Positions 51,784 to 61,029 are shown, counted from the first letter of the stretch. The stretch: 64,000 nt of DNA from an uncultured Eubacteriales bacterium (GCA_934476085.1 CAKSNE010000005.1:1-64000), one strand, 5' to 3'. Notes: generated by a model not told the origin, from the sequence alone. Made by a program: numbers and translations.

Positions 51784-52320
51784 ATGGAAACATATAAAAT
51801 GACTATTGCGGGACTTGAAAGAGAGTTGCCTATTTTTAAACTTAATGATGAATTGTCAATTGCTGCGTTCATTATGTTCGGCGATGCTGAAATTACTGTC
51901 GCATCAGCAAGAGAATTATTGAAAAAAGTTCCTGATTTTGATTATATTTTAACTCCGGAAGCAAAATCAATTCCGCTTGCTCACGAAATGTCAAGACAAA
52001 GCGGTAAAAAGTATTTTGTTGCCAGAAAAGGCGAAAAAGTTTATATGGGCAACAGTTTTTCTGTAGAAGTAAAATCTATTACAACTAAAAAGGTTCAAAA
52101 ACTTTATCTCGGTGAACTCGATGTTGAAGAGATGAAAGGCAAGAATGTTTTGATTGTTGATGATGTTATTTCAACCGGCGAATCACTTATCGCTGTTAAA
52201 AAGTTAGCCGAAGAAGCAGGTGCTAATATTGTTGCCAGTTGTGCAGTTTTAGCAGAAGGCGACGCTGCGAAAAGAGAAGATATTATTTTCTTAGAGCCAT
52301 TACCGCTCATCACAAAATAA
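51784..52320 (+). CDS. Phosphoribosyltransferase family protein
   Basis: 178 aa type I PRTase. PRPP-binding loop VLIVDDVISTGESL (about 122-135), and TPEAKSIPLAHEMS in the hood region. It resembles adenine/xanthine PRTases but is not assignable to one base. The ATG at 51784 (AGGA 10 nt upstream) is chosen over GTG 51775. Between hinT and ysxC in the T-box run. Confidence 0.85.
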   Translation: METYKMTIAGLERELPIFKLNDELSIAAFIMFGDAEITVASARELLKKVPDFDYILTPEAKSIPLAHEMSRQSGKKYFVARKGEKVYMGNSFSVEVKSITTKKVQKLYLGELDVEEMKGKNVLIVDDVISTGESLIAVKKLAEEAGANIVASCAVLAEGDAAKREDIIFLEPLPLITK

Positions 52321-52338
52321 AAAGGATTTTATATTATA

Positions 52339-52941
52339 ATGCAGTTTGAAAAAGCATATTTTGAGGCGGCTTTTGGCACGCCAAAACAATTATCGAAGTC
52401 AGATTTAAAAGAAGTGGCGTTTTCGGGAAGATCAAATGTTGGAAAAAGTTCGCTTATTAATAAGGTTTTAAACCGCAAAAAACTTGCTAAAGTAAGCTCG
52501 CAGCCGGGCAAAACGGTTACAATTAACTTTTATAATCTTGTTGATGCAAGACTTGTTGATTTGCCTGGTTACGGATATGCAAAAGTTTCAGCGGGCGAAA
52601 AAAGGCGTTGGGCTGATTTGATGGAGGCGTATTTTTCAACCAATAGAAATATTGCTCTTGTAGTTCAGTTGGTCGATATGCGTCATAAACCGAGTGAACT
52701 TGACCTTGATATGATTGATTATCTGGAACAAATGAATTTTCCGTTTGTTTTGGCACTTACAAAATCTGATAAACTTAATAAAACGGAGTATAAAAAGCGT
52801 TTGGAATCTTTAGAGGAAGAACTTGCATTTTTAGATAATAAACCTGATATGATTCCTGTTTCTTCATTAAACGGAGATGGAATTGAGCAACTAAAAAATT
52901 ATATTTCATTAAAAGTAGAAGGAGAACAAAATGTTTACTAG
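52339..52941 (+). CDS. ysxC: Ribosome biogenesis GTPase YsxC/EngB
   Basis: 200 aa small GTPase of 50S assembly. G1 GRSNVGKSS (about 30-38), G3 DLPGYGYAKVS, G4 TKSDKLN, G5 VSSLNGDG. The stop overlaps the lysA start region by 11 nt. Two other assembly factors, obgE and mrnC, follow in the same run. Confidence 0.96.
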   Translation: MQFEKAYFEAAFGTPKQLSKSDLKEVAFSGRSNVGKSSLINKVLNRKKLAKVSSQPGKTVTINFYNLVDARLVDLPGYGYAKVSAGEKRRWADLMEAYFSTNRNIALVVQLVDMRHKPSELDLDMIDYLEQMNFPFVLALTKSDKLNKTEYKKRLESLEEELAFLDNKPDMIPVSSLNGDGIEQLKNYISLKVEGEQNVY

Positions 52942-54223
52942 TGAATGTTTAAACGTAGAAAACGGAAATCTTACAATCGGCGGTATGGATACCGTTGAAC
53001 TCGCAAAACAGTTTTCTACTCCGCTTTATGTTATGGATGAAGATACTGTTCGTAAAAATTGCAGACTTTTTAAAGAGTCTATTGATAAAAATTATGAAAA
53101 AGGTCTTGTTTTGTATGCCAGCAAAGCGTTAAACTGCCTTGAAATGTGCAGAATTGTAAATGAAGAAGGCTTAGGTCTTGACTGTGTTTCAGGCGGCGAA
53201 ATTTATACCGCATTAAAAGCAGGTTTTCCTGCTGATAAAATTTATTTCCACGGAAATAATAAAACTACAGACGAAATGGTTTATGCTGTTGAAAACAACA
53301 TTGGCGTAGTTATCGTTGATAATGTTTTTGAACTTGAAGAGTTAAATCAAATTGCAAAAGATCATAATAAAAACGTTAATGTTATGTTCAGAATTAAGCC
53401 CGGTATCGACGCACATACTCATGACTTTATCAGAACAGGTCAAATTGACAGTAAATTTGGCTTTGCTCTTGAAAACGGCGAGGCATTTGATGCAGTAAAA
53501 CGCTCAATTAGTATGTCTAATCTTACTTTAATCGGACTTCATTGTCATATCGGCTCACAAATTTTTGGCGATATGCCGTTTGTTGAAGCCGCAAAAGTAA
53601 TGATGAACTTCTATAAAAAAATTAAAGACGAATTATCACTCGAACTGACCGCACTCAACCTTGGCGGCGGTTTTGCAATCAAGTATTTGGAAACCGATGA
53701 ACACGTTGGCTATGAGTTATATATGAAAGATGTTGCCGATGTTATCAATGGTTTTTGTAAAGAAAACAACATTGTTGTTCCTATGATTTTAATTGAGCCG
53801 GGTCGTTCAATCGTTGGTGCTGCCGGTATCACTTTATATAAAGTTGGTGCAGTAAAAGAAATTGAAAACGTAAGAAATTATGTTACTATTGACGGCGGTA
53901 TGGGCGATAACCCAAGATATGCTCTTTATCAATGTGATTATCAAGTGATTGTTGCTAATAAGGCTGATAAGGCTCGTGATTATACTGCAACCATTGCAGG
54001 TAAATGCTGTGAAAGTGGCGACTTGATACAAGAAAATGTTAAAATTCCTAAACCTGAAAAAGGTGATATTTTAGCAGTTTTATCAACAGGTGCTTATAAC
54101 TATTCTATGGCTTCTAATTACAATAGAATTCCAAGACCTGAAATGATTATGGTTAAGGATAAAAAGGCCAGAACAATTATTAAAAGAGAAACTTATGAGG
54201 ATATTGTCAGAAATGACATTTAG
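52931..54223 (+). CDS. lysA: Diaminopimelate decarboxylase
   Basis: 430 aa, fold III PLP enzyme; last step of lysine synthesis. PLP Lys in YASKALN (about 58-64), GLHCHIGSQI, GGGFAIKY, EPGRSIV, and the subunit-bridging CCESGD. AAGGAGAA precedes the ATG within ysxC. No other dap gene lies in the window. Confidence 0.95.
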   Translation: MFTSECLNVENGNLTIGGMDTVELAKQFSTPLYVMDEDTVRKNCRLFKESIDKNYEKGLVLYASKALNCLEMCRIVNEEGLGLDCVSGGEIYTALKAGFPADKIYFHGNNKTTDEMVYAVENNIGVVIVDNVFELEELNQIAKDHNKNVNVMFRIKPGIDAHTHDFIRTGQIDSKFGFALENGEAFDAVKRSISMSNLTLIGLHCHIGSQIFGDMPFVEAAKVMMNFYKKIKDELSLELTALNLGGGFAIKYLETDEHVGYELYMKDVADVINGFCKENNIVVPMILIEPGRSIVGAAGITLYKVGAVKEIENVRNYVTIDGGMGDNPRYALYQCDYQVIVANKADKARDYTATIAGKCCESGDLIQENVKIPKPEKGDILAVLSTGAYNYSMASNYNRIPRPEMIMVKDKKARTIIKRETYEDIVRNDI

Positions 54224-54246
54224 TCCTTATATTAAGGAGAAAACTT

Positions 54247-55515
54247 ATGTTTATAGATGTTGCCAAAATCCACGTTAAAGCCGGCGATGGCGGCGATGGT
54301 GCAGTTACTTTTCATCGTGAAAAATATGTTGCAAATGGCGGTCCTGACGGTGGCGACGGTGGTAAGGGCGGTGACATAGTGTTTGTTGCCGATAAACACT
54401 TGACAACACTTGCAGACTTTAGATATAAACGAAAATACACTGCTGAAAACGGACAACGCGGCGGCGGAAATCGTTGTTATGGTAAATCAGGTGCTGATAC
54501 TGTTATTAAAGTGCCTGTTGGTACTGTTTTTAAAGATACAAATAGCGGTAGAATTATGGCTGATCTTGCTGACGGTGAAAGCTTTGTCGCAGCAAAAGGC
54601 GGTAAAGGCGGATGGGGTAATACTCATTTTGCTACTGCAACCAGACAAATTCCGCGTTTTTCAAAAGCAGGCAATCCGGGTGAAGAATTTGATATTACTA
54701 TGGAATTAAAATTGCTTGCTGATGTTGGACTTTTGGGTTATCCTAACGTTGGAAAATCTACTTTGGTTTCGGTTGTATCTCAGGCAAAGCCTAAAATTGC
54801 AAACTATCATTTCACAACACTAACACCTGTGCTTGGTGTTGTCAGGGTAGATGATGAATGCTCATTTGTAATGGCTGATATTCCCGGTGTAATAGAAGGA
54901 GCAGGTGAGGGTGCAGGACTTGGTCATCAATTTTTACGTCACGTTGAGCGTTGTAGATTGCTTATTCACGTTGTTGATGTTTCAGGCTCTGAAGGAAGAG
55001 ATCCTATTGAAGATTTTGAAACAATTAACAAAGAATTAAAAGTTTTTTCACCTGAACTAAGTACTCGACCACAGGTAGTAGCAGGCAACAAAATTGATAT
55101 GGCTGAGCCTGAACAAATTGAAAAATTTAAAAACTATATCGAGAGTAAAGGTTTAAAATATTTTTCAATCTGTGCACCGATTTTAGAGGGCACTGCTGAT
55201 TTAATTAATTATGTTGCTAAAGAATTGCAAAACTTGCCTCCGATTTTAAAATATGAGGCTGAGCAAGCACCTGAAATTGAAGTAAAACAGGAAAATAACG
55301 AGTTTGAAATTGTTAAACATAAAGATTATTATGAAGTCAAAGCCGAGTGGATTCATCCGCTTATGGATAAGACCAATCCTAATGACTTTGAACAGTTGCA
55401 GTATTTCCAAACTGTGCTTGAAAAGTCTGGTATTATTGAAGGTTTGCGTAATGCAGGTGTTCAAAACGGCGATACTGTTGTAATTTATGATTTTGAATTC
55501 GATTTTCTTGATTAA
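54247..55515 (+). CDS. obgE: GTPase ObgE/CgtA
   Basis: 422 aa: N-terminal Gly-rich Obg fold (1-158), G domain (G1 GYPNVGKST near 163, G3 DIPGVIEGA, G4 GNKIDM) and a C-terminal OCT domain (about 345-420). Essential GTPase of 50S assembly and stress control. TAAGGAG precedes the ATG. Confidence 0.97.
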   Translation: MFIDVAKIHVKAGDGGDGAVTFHREKYVANGGPDGGDGGKGGDIVFVADKHLTTLADFRYKRKYTAENGQRGGGNRCYGKSGADTVIKVPVGTVFKDTNSGRIMADLADGESFVAAKGGKGGWGNTHFATATRQIPRFSKAGNPGEEFDITMELKLLADVGLLGYPNVGKSTLVSVVSQAKPKIANYHFTTLTPVLGVVRVDDECSFVMADIPGVIEGAGEGAGLGHQFLRHVERCRLLIHVVDVSGSEGRDPIEDFETINKELKVFSPELSTRPQVVAGNKIDMAEPEQIEKFKNYIESKGLKYFSICAPILEGTADLINYVAKELQNLPPILKYEAEQAPEIEVKQENNEFEIVKHKDYYEVKAEWIHPLMDKTNPNDFEQLQYFQTVLEKSGIIEGLRNAGVQNGDTVVIYDFEFDFLD

Positions 55516-55523
55516 GGTGACTT

Positions 55524-55916
55524 ATGTTAGAATTAAATTTTGAATTTGACGTTAAAACTGCATCAACCGACCAGCTGGCTTTTGTTGGTGATGCAGTTTA
55601 TTCTTTGTTAGTAAGAGAATATTTATGCAAAGTCGGCAAGTGCCGTTCTAATGATTTGCATACCGCATCTGCAAAAATTGTTAAGGCTAATTCGCAGGCA
55701 AATGCATACAAAGCAATAGAAAATATGCTTAGTGAAAAAGAAATTTCTGTTTATAAACGTGGCAGAAATGCACATAATAACCATAAACCAAAAAATTCAA
55801 CCGAGTGTGATTATCACAGTGCAACAGGTTTTGAAGCTCTTTTTGGTTATTTGTATTTGGCTAAACAAAACGAAAGATTAATAGAACTTTTTAATATAAT
55901 TTCAAAGGGTTTTTAG
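55524..55916 (+). CDS. mrnC: Mini-ribonuclease III
   Basis: 130 aa, only an RNase III catalytic domain without dsRBD. LAFVGDAVYSLLVREYL carries the catalytic Asp, and the late ATGFEALFGYLYL carries the Glu. In B. subtilis it matures the 3' and 5' ends of 23S rRNA. It starts 8 nt after obgE. Confidence 0.95.
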   Translation: MLELNFEFDVKTASTDQLAFVGDAVYSLLVREYLCKVGKCRSNDLHTASAKIVKANSQANAYKAIENMLSEKEISVYKRGRNAHNNHKPKNSTECDYHSATGFEALFGYLYLAKQNERLIELFNIISKGF

Positions 55917-55957
55917 TTTACATAACACGCATACATATTTTTAAGGAGATTTTGCGT

Positions 55958-56800
55958 GTGAGTTTAAAATCCAAAAAATTAGATATTGTTTATTACATTG
56001 TTGGCAGTTTGCTAATTGCGATTGGTGTTTCTTCGTTTACTGCACCGAATGATATTGCTGCCGGTGGATTTACAGGTGTCGGAACAATTTTTTATTCGAT
56101 TTTTGACATTCCTGTAGGTACAACTGTTTTGCTTTTAAATGTGCCTGTTTTCATTATCGCGGCAAACAAATTCGGTATGAAATTTGTTTATAAATCAATT
56201 ATAGCAACAATGATTATGACTGTTATGATTGATGTTAGTGCAATATTTTTGCCTGTTTATAAAGGTGAGAAAATTTTAAGTGCAATCTTTGGCGGTTGCA
56301 TAATGGGTGTTGGTTTAGCACTCATTTTTCTTCGTGGAGCAACAACAGGCGGAGTTGACATAATCGCAAAATTGCTCTCAGTTTATTATCCGCATTTTTC
56401 AATGGGTAAATTGATTATGTTTTTAGATGGAATTGTTATTGTTTCATCTGCTATTGTGTATAAAAACATTGAAAATGCTCTTTTTGCGGTAGTCGCAATA
56501 TTCGTTCAATCAAAAGCAATTGATACGTTGATTTATGGCGGAGATAAAGGAAAACTAACTCTTGTAAAATCAGAGCAATGTGAAGAAATTCTCGAAAGGG
56601 TTAGTGAAAGTTTAGGCAGAATTCCGAGTTTTGTTGATAATTCGGGCGAAAACAGAAATATTATTCTTTGCGCTACTCATAGATATGAAACCGCAAAGCT
56701 TTACAAAATCGTTAATGAAATCGACCAAACTGCGTTTATAGTAACGCTTGAAGCGGGCGAAATAATAGGAGAGGGGTTTAAAAATTTTGAGACTTCCTGA
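55958..56800 (+). CDS. YitT-family membrane protein (DUF161/DUF2179)
   Basis: 280 aa, five to six predicted helices (FTAPNDIAAGGFTGVGTIF near the start), then a soluble DUF2179 domain (about 195-275). Function unknown; common in Firmicutes. GTG at 55958 is chosen, 9 nt after AAGGAG. The sequences ACACGCA (55925-55931) and TGCGTGT (55953-55959) are complementary and could fold over the ribosome-binding site. Confidence 0.87.
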   Translation: MSLKSKKLDIVYYIVGSLLIAIGVSSFTAPNDIAAGGFTGVGTIFYSIFDIPVGTTVLLLNVPVFIIAANKFGMKFVYKSIIATMIMTVMIDVSAIFLPVYKGEKILSAIFGGCIMGVGLALIFLRGATTGGVDIIAKLLSVYYPHFSMGKLIMFLDGIVIVSSAIVYKNIENALFAVVAIFVQSKAIDTLIYGGDKGKLTLVKSEQCEEILERVSESLGRIPSFVDNSGENRNIILCATHRYETAKLYKIVNEIDQTAFIVTLEAGEIIGEGFKNFETS

Positions 56801-58130
56801 TAATTTTCTTGAAACAATGAAGGAAACATTAAAAGACGATTATGATAGTTATTTTGAATATTTAAACAAAACCCCTTATCGTGGTTTTCGTGTCAATACA
56901 TTAAAAGCCGATATTGAATTTATTCGCAATAATATTGGATATGAAACAAAGCCTACACCGTTTTGTGATAAAGGATTTTATATCGACAATGAATTAAAGG
57001 GTGTTGGCAATCATCCATATCATCATTGCGGTGCAATTTATTTACAAGAGCCGTCTGCAATGAGTGCGGTAACCGCTCTTGATGTTAAAAAAGGCGATAA
57101 AGTTCTTGACTTATGTGCGGCTCCTGGTGGAAAATCAACTCAAATAGCCGCTGAACTTAGCGGAACAGGTCTGTTGTGGTCAAATGAATATATTGCGTCA
57201 AGAGCGAAAATTTTATGTTCTAATTTGGAGCGTTGTGGAGTCAAAAACGCAGTTGTATCTAATGCGGATACAAAATTAATTGCTGAGAATTTAGCAGGTT
57301 TTTTTGACAAAGTTTTGGTTGATGCACCTTGTTCCGGCGAGGGTATGATTAGGCGTGAGCCAAATGCTATTACCGAATGGAAGATTGAAAACCGCAAAAT
57401 GTGTGCTGATAGGCAGATTGAGATCTTAGATAATGCCGCAAAATGTCTTAAAAAAGATGGAATTTTGGTGTATTCAACTTGCACATTGTCGTTGGAAGAA
57501 AATGAAATGACAGTTGAAAAGTTTTTGAATTTACACCCTGAATTTGAATTAGTTGATATTAATGCTGAATTTGGACATAATGGTTATACATACTTTACTG
57601 ATAATAAAAATTTGCAAAAAACACGCAGAATTTTGTTCGCAGATGGCGGTGAAGGTCATTTTGTAGCACGTTTTAAAAAGAATTCTTATGAGAAATGCAG
57701 TGTAACTGATTTCAAGTATAAGTTTGCAGAGAACAAAATTTTTAATGAATTTTACACTGAGTATTTTAACGATAAATGCGAAAATGTTTATGAAAATAAC
57801 AATAAAATTTATTTATTGCCTGAATTTTATCCTGAAACTAAAAAAATCAAGATTATAAAAGCAGGAATCAGAGCAGGCGAGATTGTAAAAAATAGATTTG
57901 TGCCGTCACACGAGTTGTATATGTCTAAAAAGCCGACTGATATTAAATCTGTTGAAAATTTAATTCTTGATGATAACAGGATTAATGAGTTTTTGCACGG
58001 ACTTGAAATTGATTGTGATAAAAAAGGATATACCGCTGTTGCTGTTGATGGAATGGTTACAGGTTTCGGTAAAGCTTCTAACGGAAAATTGAAAAATCAT
58101 TATCCTAAAGGACTTAGAATATTGAAATAA
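56787..58130 (+). CDS. rsmF: 16S rRNA (cytosine-5) methyltransferase, RsmF-like
   Basis: 447 aa NOL1/NOP2/Sun family. SAM loop LCAAPGGKSTQ, both catalytic cysteines (VDAPCSGEGM and YSTCTLS), and a C-terminal RsmF-type PUA-like extension (GIRAGEIVKNRFVPSHEL). The TTG start at 56787 lies inside yitT, after AGGAGAGG. Target position in rRNA is inferred from the family. Confidence 0.9.
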   Translation: MRLPDNFLETMKETLKDDYDSYFEYLNKTPYRGFRVNTLKADIEFIRNNIGYETKPTPFCDKGFYIDNELKGVGNHPYHHCGAIYLQEPSAMSAVTALDVKKGDKVLDLCAAPGGKSTQIAAELSGTGLLWSNEYIASRAKILCSNLERCGVKNAVVSNADTKLIAENLAGFFDKVLVDAPCSGEGMIRREPNAITEWKIENRKMCADRQIEILDNAAKCLKKDGILVYSTCTLSLEENEMTVEKFLNLHPEFELVDINAEFGHNGYTYFTDNKNLQKTRRILFADGGEGHFVARFKKNSYEKCSVTDFKYKFAENKIFNEFYTEYFNDKCENVYENNNKIYLLPEFYPETKKIKIIKAGIRAGEIVKNRFVPSHELYMSKKPTDIKSVENLILDDNRINEFLHGLEIDCDKKGYTAVAVDGMVTGFGKASNGKLKNHYPKGLRILK

Positions 58131-58166
58131 AAAATGCCTATACTATTATCAAAAGGAGATTTTAGT

Positions 58167-58601
58167 ATGGGCATTAATAATGATTATTTGTCAGATATTT
58201 ATCGTGGAGTCAGAATGGGAGCTGAAACGCTTGATTCAGTTATCGCTCGCACTCACAGCAGAGATATAAAGAAAGAATTAATACGTGAAAAGCGAGTTTA
58301 CAGAGATTTTGAAGACAAAACATTAAAAGAAATTAATTCACGCGGAGCATCACCTAAGCCGATTAAAGCTATGCAAAAAAATATGGCTAAAATGGGAATT
58401 GCAATGAATACTGCTTTTGATAAAACGCCAAGTCACATTGCGGATCTTGTTATTCAAGGCAATAATATGGGCATTATAGGAATGACAAAGGCGATTAACA
58501 ATCACAAAAACAGACGTTGCGATGAAAAAATTGAAGATTTAGCGAAAGAGTTAGTTTCAATTCAAGAAGACAATATTAAAAATTTAAAACCGTTTCTATA
58601 A
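58167..58601 (+). CDS. Small helical protein of unknown function
   Basis: 144 aa. Not recognised. No signal peptide or membrane helix; predicted nearly all alpha-helical and strongly charged, with an REKRVYRDFEDKTLKEI segment that has the heptad look of a ferritin-like or other helical bundle, and a MGIAMNTAFDKTPSHIADLVIQ segment split by turns. AAAAGGAG precedes the ATG at 58167. Last gene of the run that begins with alaS; a strong terminator follows. Confidence 0.75.
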   Translation: MGINNDYLSDIYRGVRMGAETLDSVIARTHSRDIKKELIREKRVYRDFEDKTLKEINSRGASPKPIKAMQKNMAKMGIAMNTAFDKTPSHIADLVIQGNNMGIIGMTKAINNHKNRRCDEKIEDLAKELVSIQEDNIKNLKPFL

Positions 58602-58605
58602 AGAA

Positions 58606-58645
58606 AACACCTTATTTGAATTTAAACAAATAAGGTGTTTTTTTA
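58606..58645 (+). terminator. Terminator of the alaS-to-58601 run
   Basis: 13-bp perfect stem AACACCTTATTTG / CAAATAAGGTGTT (58606-58618 with 58627-58639), then T run. It can also serve upp on the other strand. Confidence 0.9.
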
Positions 58646-58658
58646 ATTTAATAAACTA

Positions 58659-59288
58659 TTATTTTGTGCCGAAAATTCTATCGCCTGCATCGCCAAGACC
58701 CGGAACAATATATCCGTTTTCATTTAATTTTTCATCAACGTTTGCACAATAAATTTCAACATCAGGATGTGCTTCTCTAAGTGCTTTAATGCCTTCAGGA
58801 GCAGCAATCATACACAAGAATTTAATGTGTTTTCCGCCGTAGCCTTTAATTTGACGAATTGCATCTATAGCAGAACCGCCTGTTGCCAACATTGGGTCAA
58901 CAACAACGATTAAACGCTCTTCAATATCAGCAGGGAGTTTGCAGTAGTATTCGTGTGGTTCTAAAGTTTCCTCATCACGATACATACCGATATGACCGAC
59001 TTTTGCAGATGGAACAAGGTTTAACATACCGTTAACCATTCCAAGACCTGCTCTTAAAATCGGAACAACCGCCATTTTTTTACCTTTAATCATTTTTTGG
59101 GTTGTTTTTTGAATAGGTGTTTCAATTTCAACATCTTCCAAAGGTAAATCTCTCAAAGCCTCGTAGCACATAAGCATTGTAATTTCTTCAACTAACTCTC
59201 TAAACTCTTTATTAGATGTTTTTGTTTGACGAAGAATAGTTGTTTTATGCTGAATAAGTGGGTGATTAAAAATTGTTACATTTTCCAT
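58659..59288 (-). CDS. upp: Uracil phosphoribosyltransferase
   Basis: 209 aa. Converts uracil plus PRPP to UMP. PRPP loop VVDPMLATGGSA (about 129-140), GLGDAGDRIFGTK at the C-terminus for uracil recognition, and the flexible-loop LRAGLGMVNG. Downstream of uraA on the same strand, with its own promoter set into the uraA terminator. AAAGGAG precedes the start. Confidence 0.97.
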   Translation of the reverse strand: MENVTIFNHPLIQHKTTILRQTKTSNKEFRELVEEITMLMCYEALRDLPLEDVEIETPIQKTTQKMIKGKKMAVVPILRAGLGMVNGMLNLVPSAKVGHIGMYRDEETLEPHEYYCKLPADIEERLIVVVDPMLATGGSAIDAIRQIKGYGGKHIKFLCMIAAPEGIKALREAHPDVEIYCANVDEKLNENGYIVPGLGDAGDRIFGTK

Positions 59289-59308
59289 TGTATTTATAAC
59301 TCCTTTTG

Positions 59309-59346
59309 CAAAAATAATAGTACAAGTTTGCCACTTGTACTATTAT
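59309..59346 (-). terminator. Terminator between uraA and upp
   Basis: 14-bp perfect stem (59314-59327 with 59333-59346), 5-nt loop, then T run on the minus strand. The 5' arm contains five of six bases of the upp -10 box. Confidence 0.85.
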
Positions 59347-59370
59347 ACACTATTTTTACATAAAAATCAA
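59342..59370 (-). promoter_or_regulatory. Promoter of upp
   Basis: Minus strand: TTGATT (59365-59370), 17-nt spacer, TATAAT (59342-59347). It starts at the base after the uraA stop codon; transcripts would start inside the terminator hairpin. Confidence 0.7.
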
Positions 59371-60822
59371 TTAGATTTCAAGGTTTGCACCGGTTTCTTT
59401 CGGTGGATTTTCTTCATTGAAATCATAATCTTTGCCAGGAAGGATAGCGTTTAATACGATACCGACAATTGATGCTACTGCTAAAGCAGAAAGTGAAATA
59501 TCAATACCAAATACCTGGAATTTAACAGCACCGTCGATACCTGCTACTAAATCAGCACCCATACCTGAGCTATATTTAATACCTAAAGCACAAACAAGAA
59601 TTACAGCAGCAATGATAAGGTTACGGCTCTTTGTGAAGTCAACTTTAGATTCAACAACGTTTCTAACACCGATTGCTGAAATCATACCATAAAGAACAAA
59701 TGAAATACCACCGATTACTGCAGTAGGAATTGTTGAGATAAATGCTGATACGATAGGGAAGAATGAGATACAAATTGCAAAGTATGCAGCGATTCTGATA
59801 ACTTTTGGATCATAAACTTTTGAAAGCGCAAGAACACCTGTGTTTTCACCATAAGTTGTGTTAGCAGGGCCACCGAATACTGATGCAAATGTTGTTGCAA
59901 AACCATCACCGATAAGAGTTCTGTGAAGACCAGGGTCTTTAATAAAGTTTCTTCCGCAAGTTGAACCGATAGCACAAATATCGCCGATGTGTTCCATCAT
60001 TGTTGCAAGTGCTATAGGAACAATCGCAATAATTGAACTTATAATAAGATCTGAATTTGACCAATCAACACCGCCAAAGATGGTTTTATCATTGAAGATA
60101 GGTAAGCAAATTAAAGCGTCTTCGCCGTAAATATGTCCGTTACCGATGTTTGTAATAATGCTTGAAATTGAATCAAAATTAATTTTCATTGATTCAACAC
60201 CGATTAAGTTGCCGAAAATAAGAGCAACAATATATGCACCAATTACACCTAAGATAATAGGAATGATTTTTGTCATACCTTTACCCCAAATGTTAAATGC
60301 GATTACAATTGCAAGAGCAACGATTGCTAAAGGCCAGCTGCTTGAGCAGTTATTTAAAGCAGATGGAGCAAGGCTCAAACCGATTGCCATAATAATCGGA
60401 CCTGTTACAACAGGTGGGAAAAACTTCATAACTCTGTTTACGCCTACAAGTTTGATTACTAAAGCGAGTATTAAATAAACAAGACCTGCACACGCAACAC
60501 CAATACATGCATAAGGAAGCATTTTTAATTGATCTGTGCCCTCCGGAGCAAAGCTTTTAACAGCAGCGTAACCGCCGAGAAAAGCGAATGAAGAACCTAA
60601 GAATGCAGGAACCTTACCTTTAGTTACTAAGTGGAAAAAAAGTGTGCCGAGACCTGCCATTAAAAGTGTTGTAGCAGTATCAAGACCTGTGATCATCGGA
60701 ACTAATACAGTAGCGCCGAACATAGCAAACATATGTTGAATACCGAGAATCAACATTTTTGGTTTGCCGAGAACTCTGGCATCATAGATGCCATTTTCAG
60801 TGTTTTTTTGTTTTGTTGACAT
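59371..60822 (-). CDS. uraA: Uracil permease (NCS2 family)
   Basis: 483 aa, 12-14 predicted helices. QHMFAMFGATVLVP near the N-terminus and the substrate-site regions GDICAIGSTCGRNF and GGPANTTYGENTGVLALSKVY (in two parts) fit UraA/PyrP uracil:proton symporters. With upp it makes a uracil salvage pair. The leader has a promoter, a 27-codon ORF and a terminator hairpin. AAGGGG precedes the ATG. Confidence 0.94.
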   Translation of the reverse strand: MSTKQKNTENGIYDARVLGKPKMLILGIQHMFAMFGATVLVPMITGLDTATTLLMAGLGTLFFHLVTKGKVPAFLGSSFAFLGGYAAVKSFAPEGTDQLKMLPYACIGVACAGLVYLILALVIKLVGVNRVMKFFPPVVTGPIIMAIGLSLAPSALNNCSSSWPLAIVALAIVIAFNIWGKGMTKIIPIILGVIGAYIVALIFGNLIGVESMKINFDSISSIITNIGNGHIYGEDALICLPIFNDKTIFGGVDWSNSDLIISSIIAIVPIALATMMEHIGDICAIGSTCGRNFIKDPGLHRTLIGDGFATTFASVFGGPANTTYGENTGVLALSKVYDPKVIRIAAYFAICISFFPIVSAFISTIPTAVIGGISFVLYGMISAIGVRNVVESKVDFTKSRNLIIAAVILVCALGIKYSSGMGADLVAGIDGAVKFQVFGIDISLSALAVASIVGIVLNAILPGKDYDFNEENPPKETGANLEI

Positions 60823-60879
60823 TTTATGTACCCCTTCTTTAAATTTTAATTATGATAAAGGCTAAAAAGCCGAATATCC

Positions 60880-60913
60880 AAAAAAATACTGACTTTAGAA
60901 AAATAAAGTCAGT
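60880..60913 (-). terminator. Attenuator hairpin in the uraA leader
   Basis: 10-bp perfect stem (60888-60897 with 60904-60913), 6-nt T/C-rich loop, then seven Ts on the minus strand. It starts 7 nt after the leader ORF stop and lies about 58 nt before uraA. Confidence 0.85.
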
Positions 60914-60920
60914 AAATAAA

Positions 60921-61004
60921 TCAAAAAATATTAAATTCAGCCCAAACAAAATGTTTAGACAAGCAGTTAAAAATTATTAGATTTTTACAATTCAAATTCA
61001 TCAT
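60921..61004 (-). CDS. uraA leader peptide (27 aa), candidate attenuation ORF
   Basis: Starts ATG ATG with GAGGT (61013-61017) 8 nt upstream. The 27 codons encode MMNLNCKNLIIF then NCLSKHFVWAEFNIF, stop TGA at 60921-60923. No run of a single amino acid that would point to amino-acid attenuation. The last codons and the following 7 nt are U-rich in the RNA. A ribosome reaching the stop would cover the 5' arm of the terminator hairpin. Translation is inferred from the ribosome-binding site and position, not proved. Confidence 0.7.
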   Translation of the reverse strand: MMNLNCKNLIIFNCLSKHFVWAEFNIF

Positions 61005-61029
61005 AATTTTTTACCTCAAATTATCTAAT

